Below, piece after piece: positions 62,333 to 64,000 of a stretch of 64,000 nucleotides of DNA (position 1 is the first letter of the stretch; the number at the start of each line of letters is the position of its first letter). The notes beneath the pieces are model-generated. The model was given only the letters and a program-made list of their open reading frames with translations, made no database searches and had not been told where the DNA came from. This stretch comes from Streptomyces sp. NBC_00249 (lineage in GTDB: Bacteria; Actinomycetota; Actinomycetes; Streptomycetales; Streptomycetaceae): NCBI RefSeq assembly GCF_026342355.1, contig NZ_JAPEMV010000002.1, positions 124,001 through 188,000 of the forward strand. Direction: 5' to 3'. The position numbers and the translations under genes are program-made.

Positions 62333-62953
62333 TCAGGCCCCGGCGACGAGGCTCTCGGCGAGGAACTCGCCCACGTGTTCCAGGATGTCCTGGCGCCCTA
62401 TCCCGGGCAGGCCGACGGCGACCTGGATGCTAAACCCGTCGAGCAGGGCCCTGACCCGGGCGGCGAAGCGGTCCGGGTCCACGGGGCGGAACTCGCCGCG
62501 CGAGATGCCCTCGGCGAGCAGTGCGACCAGGTCGCGGTGCCAGGCGCCCTCGATGGCCGCCTGCCGGTCGCGTTCCTGGGGGCCGGCGTTCTGGGAGCGG
62601 TTCCAGACCTCCAGCCACAGCGTCCAGTGCGGGTCCCGGGCGCCTTCGGGCACGTACAGGTCCACGTACGCCTGGACGCGCTCGCGCGCCGAGCCGCGCC
62701 GGGAGAGCAGGGCCCGCCGCTCGGCGCCCAGGGCGGCCTCGCTCCACTCCAGGGTCTGCAGCAGGAGCTCATCCTTGCTGCCGAAGTAGTAGAGGAGGTG
62801 GCCGCTGCTCATGCCGACCTGCCGGCCGAGGCCGGCCATGGTCAGGCCCTCCAGTCCGCGCTCCGCGATCGTGGCCATGGCGGCGACGAGTACGTCCTCG
62901 CGCGGGGGCGCGTTCTTGCGCGCCGCCCGTACCGGTACTCCACCCGCCACCAT
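62333..62953 (-). CDS. TetR-family regulator
   Basis: A 206-residue repressor-type protein. The helix-turn-helix is LTMAGLGRQVGMSSGHLLYYFGSKDELL. The ligand domain is helical with LWLEVWNRSQNAGPQERDRQA. The ATG at MVAGGVPVR follows AAGGAG by six bases; another ATG lies five codons upstream. It starts 30 bp after the agmatine deiminase gene on the same strand, so it may control that operon, perhaps in response to a polyamine (inference). Confidence 0.9.
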   Translation of the reverse strand: MVAGGVPVRAARKNAPPREDVLVAAMATIAERGLEGLTMAGLGRQVGMSSGHLLYYFGSKDELLLQTLEWSEAALGAERRALLSRRGSARERVQAYVDLYVPEGARDPHWTLWLEVWNRSQNAGPQERDRQAAIEGAWHRDLVALLAEGISRGEFRPVDPDRFAARVRALLDGFSIQVAVGLPGIGRQDILEHVGEFLAESLVAGA

Positions 62954-62983
62954 GGGCCACTCCTTCATGAGGTCCGCCTCGGG

Positions 62984-64000
62984 TCAGACCTTCGGCTGCT
63001 GCTGGGTGATGCAGTGGATACCGCCACCCCCGGCGAAAATCGTACGTGCGTCAACGAGCGTCACGGTCCGCTCGGGGAAGAGACCGCGGAAGATCTCGGC
63101 GGCCTCCTCGTCGCGCGGGTCGTCGAAGGCGCAGAGCACCACGCCGCCGTTGCAGAGGTAGTGGTTGATGTACGAGTAGTCGACCCACTCGCCGTCCTCC
63201 TCCAGCACGGTCGGCGCGGGCACCTCCACGACCTCCAGCCGGCGGCCCTGGGCGTCGGTGGAGGCGCGCAGGATGGCGGCGATGGTCTTGCAGCGCTCGT
63301 GGTCCGGGTGGGCCGGGTCGGGCTGGGTGTGGACCATGACCACGCCGGGGCGGGCGAAGGCGGCGACGATGTCGACGTGGCCCTGGGTGCCGTAGGTGCC
63401 GTAGTCGCCGGCCAGGCCGTACGGGAGCCAGATGGCCTTCGTGGTGCCGAGGTGGGCGTGGATCTCGGCCTCGACCTGCTGGCGGGTCCAGCCGGGGTTG
63501 CGGCCCTCGCCGAGCTGCACGGTGTCGGTGAGGAGCACGGTGCCCTCGCCGTCCACGTGGATGGCGCCGCCCTCGTTGACGAGAGTGGTGCTGAAGGTGC
63601 GGGTGCCGGCGAGGTCGGAGACGTGCCGGGCGACCTTGGAGTCGTGGTCCCAGCGGGCCCACTCCTGGGCGCCCCAGCCGTTGAAGGTCCAGTCGACGGC
63701 GGCCAGTTCACCGGCGCCGTTGGTGACGAAGGTGGGGCCGATGTCGCGCATCCAGGCGTCGTCGAGCTCGCGCTCGACCAGCTGGACGTCGTCGCCGACG
63801 TGTCCGCGGGCGCTGTCGGCGTCGCCCGGGGAGACGACGAGGGTCACGGGCTCGTACGCGCGCACCGCGCGGGCGACGGAGCCCCAGGCCTCGCGGGCCT
63901 CGGCGAGCTCCTGCTCGTTGGTGAAGGTCGGGTTGGGGCTGGGCCAGGCCATCCAGGTGCGCTCGTGGGGCATCCACTCGGCGGGCATCCGGAATCCGTG
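62984..64000 (-). CDS. aguA: Agmatine deiminase, 5' end beyond the window
   Basis: Hydrolyses agmatine to N-carbamoylputrescine and ammonia in the arginine-decarboxylase route to putrescine. The visible 338 codons contain FRMPAEWMPHERTWMAWP, WMRDIGPTFV, NEGGAIHVDGEGTVLLTD and the catalytic Cys in GGGGIHCITQQQP. The frame continues four codons upstream of the first Met to the window edge (H-G-F-R), a lead-in usual for this family, so the true start probably lies outside. It is followed by the TetR gene. Confidence 0.93.
   Translation of the reverse strand, partial: HGFRMPAEWMPHERTWMAWPSPNPTFTNEQELAEAREAWGSVARAVRAYEPVTLVVSPGDADSARGHVGDDVQLVERELDDAWMRDIGPTFVTNGAGELAAVDWTFNGWGAQEWARWDHDSKVARHVSDLAGTRTFSTTLVNEGGAIHVDGEGTVLLTDTVQLGEGRNPGWTRQQVEAEIHAHLGTTKAIWLPYGLAGDYGTYGTQGHVDIVAAFARPGVVMVHTQPDPAHPDHERCKTIAAILRASTDAQGRRLEVVEVPAPTVLEEDGEWVDYSYINHYLCNGGVVLCAFDDPRDEEAAEIFRGLFPERTVTLVDARTIFAGGGGIHCITQQQPKV

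Overview
The window is core chromosome from a Streptomyces-type actinomycete. GC content is very high, GTG and TTG starts are frequent, and the gene set (nsdA, hupS, ndgR, a cimA-type citramalate synthase, accB/accE, conservons) is typical of the genus. From memory, not from a search, the order matches the S. coelicolor block from amtB (SCO5583) down to about SCO5526. Both ends are cut: amtB lacks its C-terminus at the left edge and an agmatine deiminase lacks its first residues at the right edge.

Left third (1-25.5 kb). An ammonium transporter with a candidate GlnR site is followed by the developmental regulator nsdA, a primase-polymerase-like protein, ftsY, an NCS1 permease with a flavin-dependent oxidoreductase, the glucose permease glcP, and smc. 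After acyP, a secreted CAP-domain protein and an HxlR regulator comes a dense minus-strand run: mutM, rnc, rpmF, a YceD/DUF177 protein, a DivIVA-like coiled-coil protein, coaD, rsmD, recG and a DAK2 protein. Two genes carry unusual insertions. recG is interrupted inside its Walker A motif by a 339-residue intein that has the Trp-Cys-Thr signature of class 3 inteins and two LAGLIDADG motifs. smc has about 115 low-complexity residues in its hinge, encoded partly by a 12-bp tandem repeat and partly by what looks like a common Streptomyces intergenic repeat.

Middle (25.5-42 kb). This part holds rpmB, thiD-thiL, a stand-alone Lrp ligand-binding domain, ddlA, gpsA-plsC, a cofC with a fused barrel-like domain, hupS, leuCD facing its regulator ndgR, five tRNA genes (three Glu, two Gln), an HAD hydrolase, a DUF4241 protein, gltX, a fumarylacetoacetase-family protein, and a 61-residue peptide with a repeated NPRRT motif.

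Right third (42-64 kb). Two complete conservons (cvnA-D) lie in tandem. Each encodes a sensor-kinase-like membrane protein, a roadblock protein, a DUF742 protein and a small GTPase. Each cvnA overlaps a short upstream frame that begins V-L-E-F, and the two cvnD genes share a 333-bp tract with a single difference. A NACHT-LRR NTPase of the kind found in bacterial immunity follows directly. Primary metabolism then resumes: accE-accB (acyl-CoA carboxylase), a YceI protein, a membrane protein with a Gly-rich tail, cimA with a possible attenuator, a TetR regulator and agmatine deiminase. Clear hairpin terminators close many of the units. I saw no rRNA, CRISPR array, transposase, integrase or origin.
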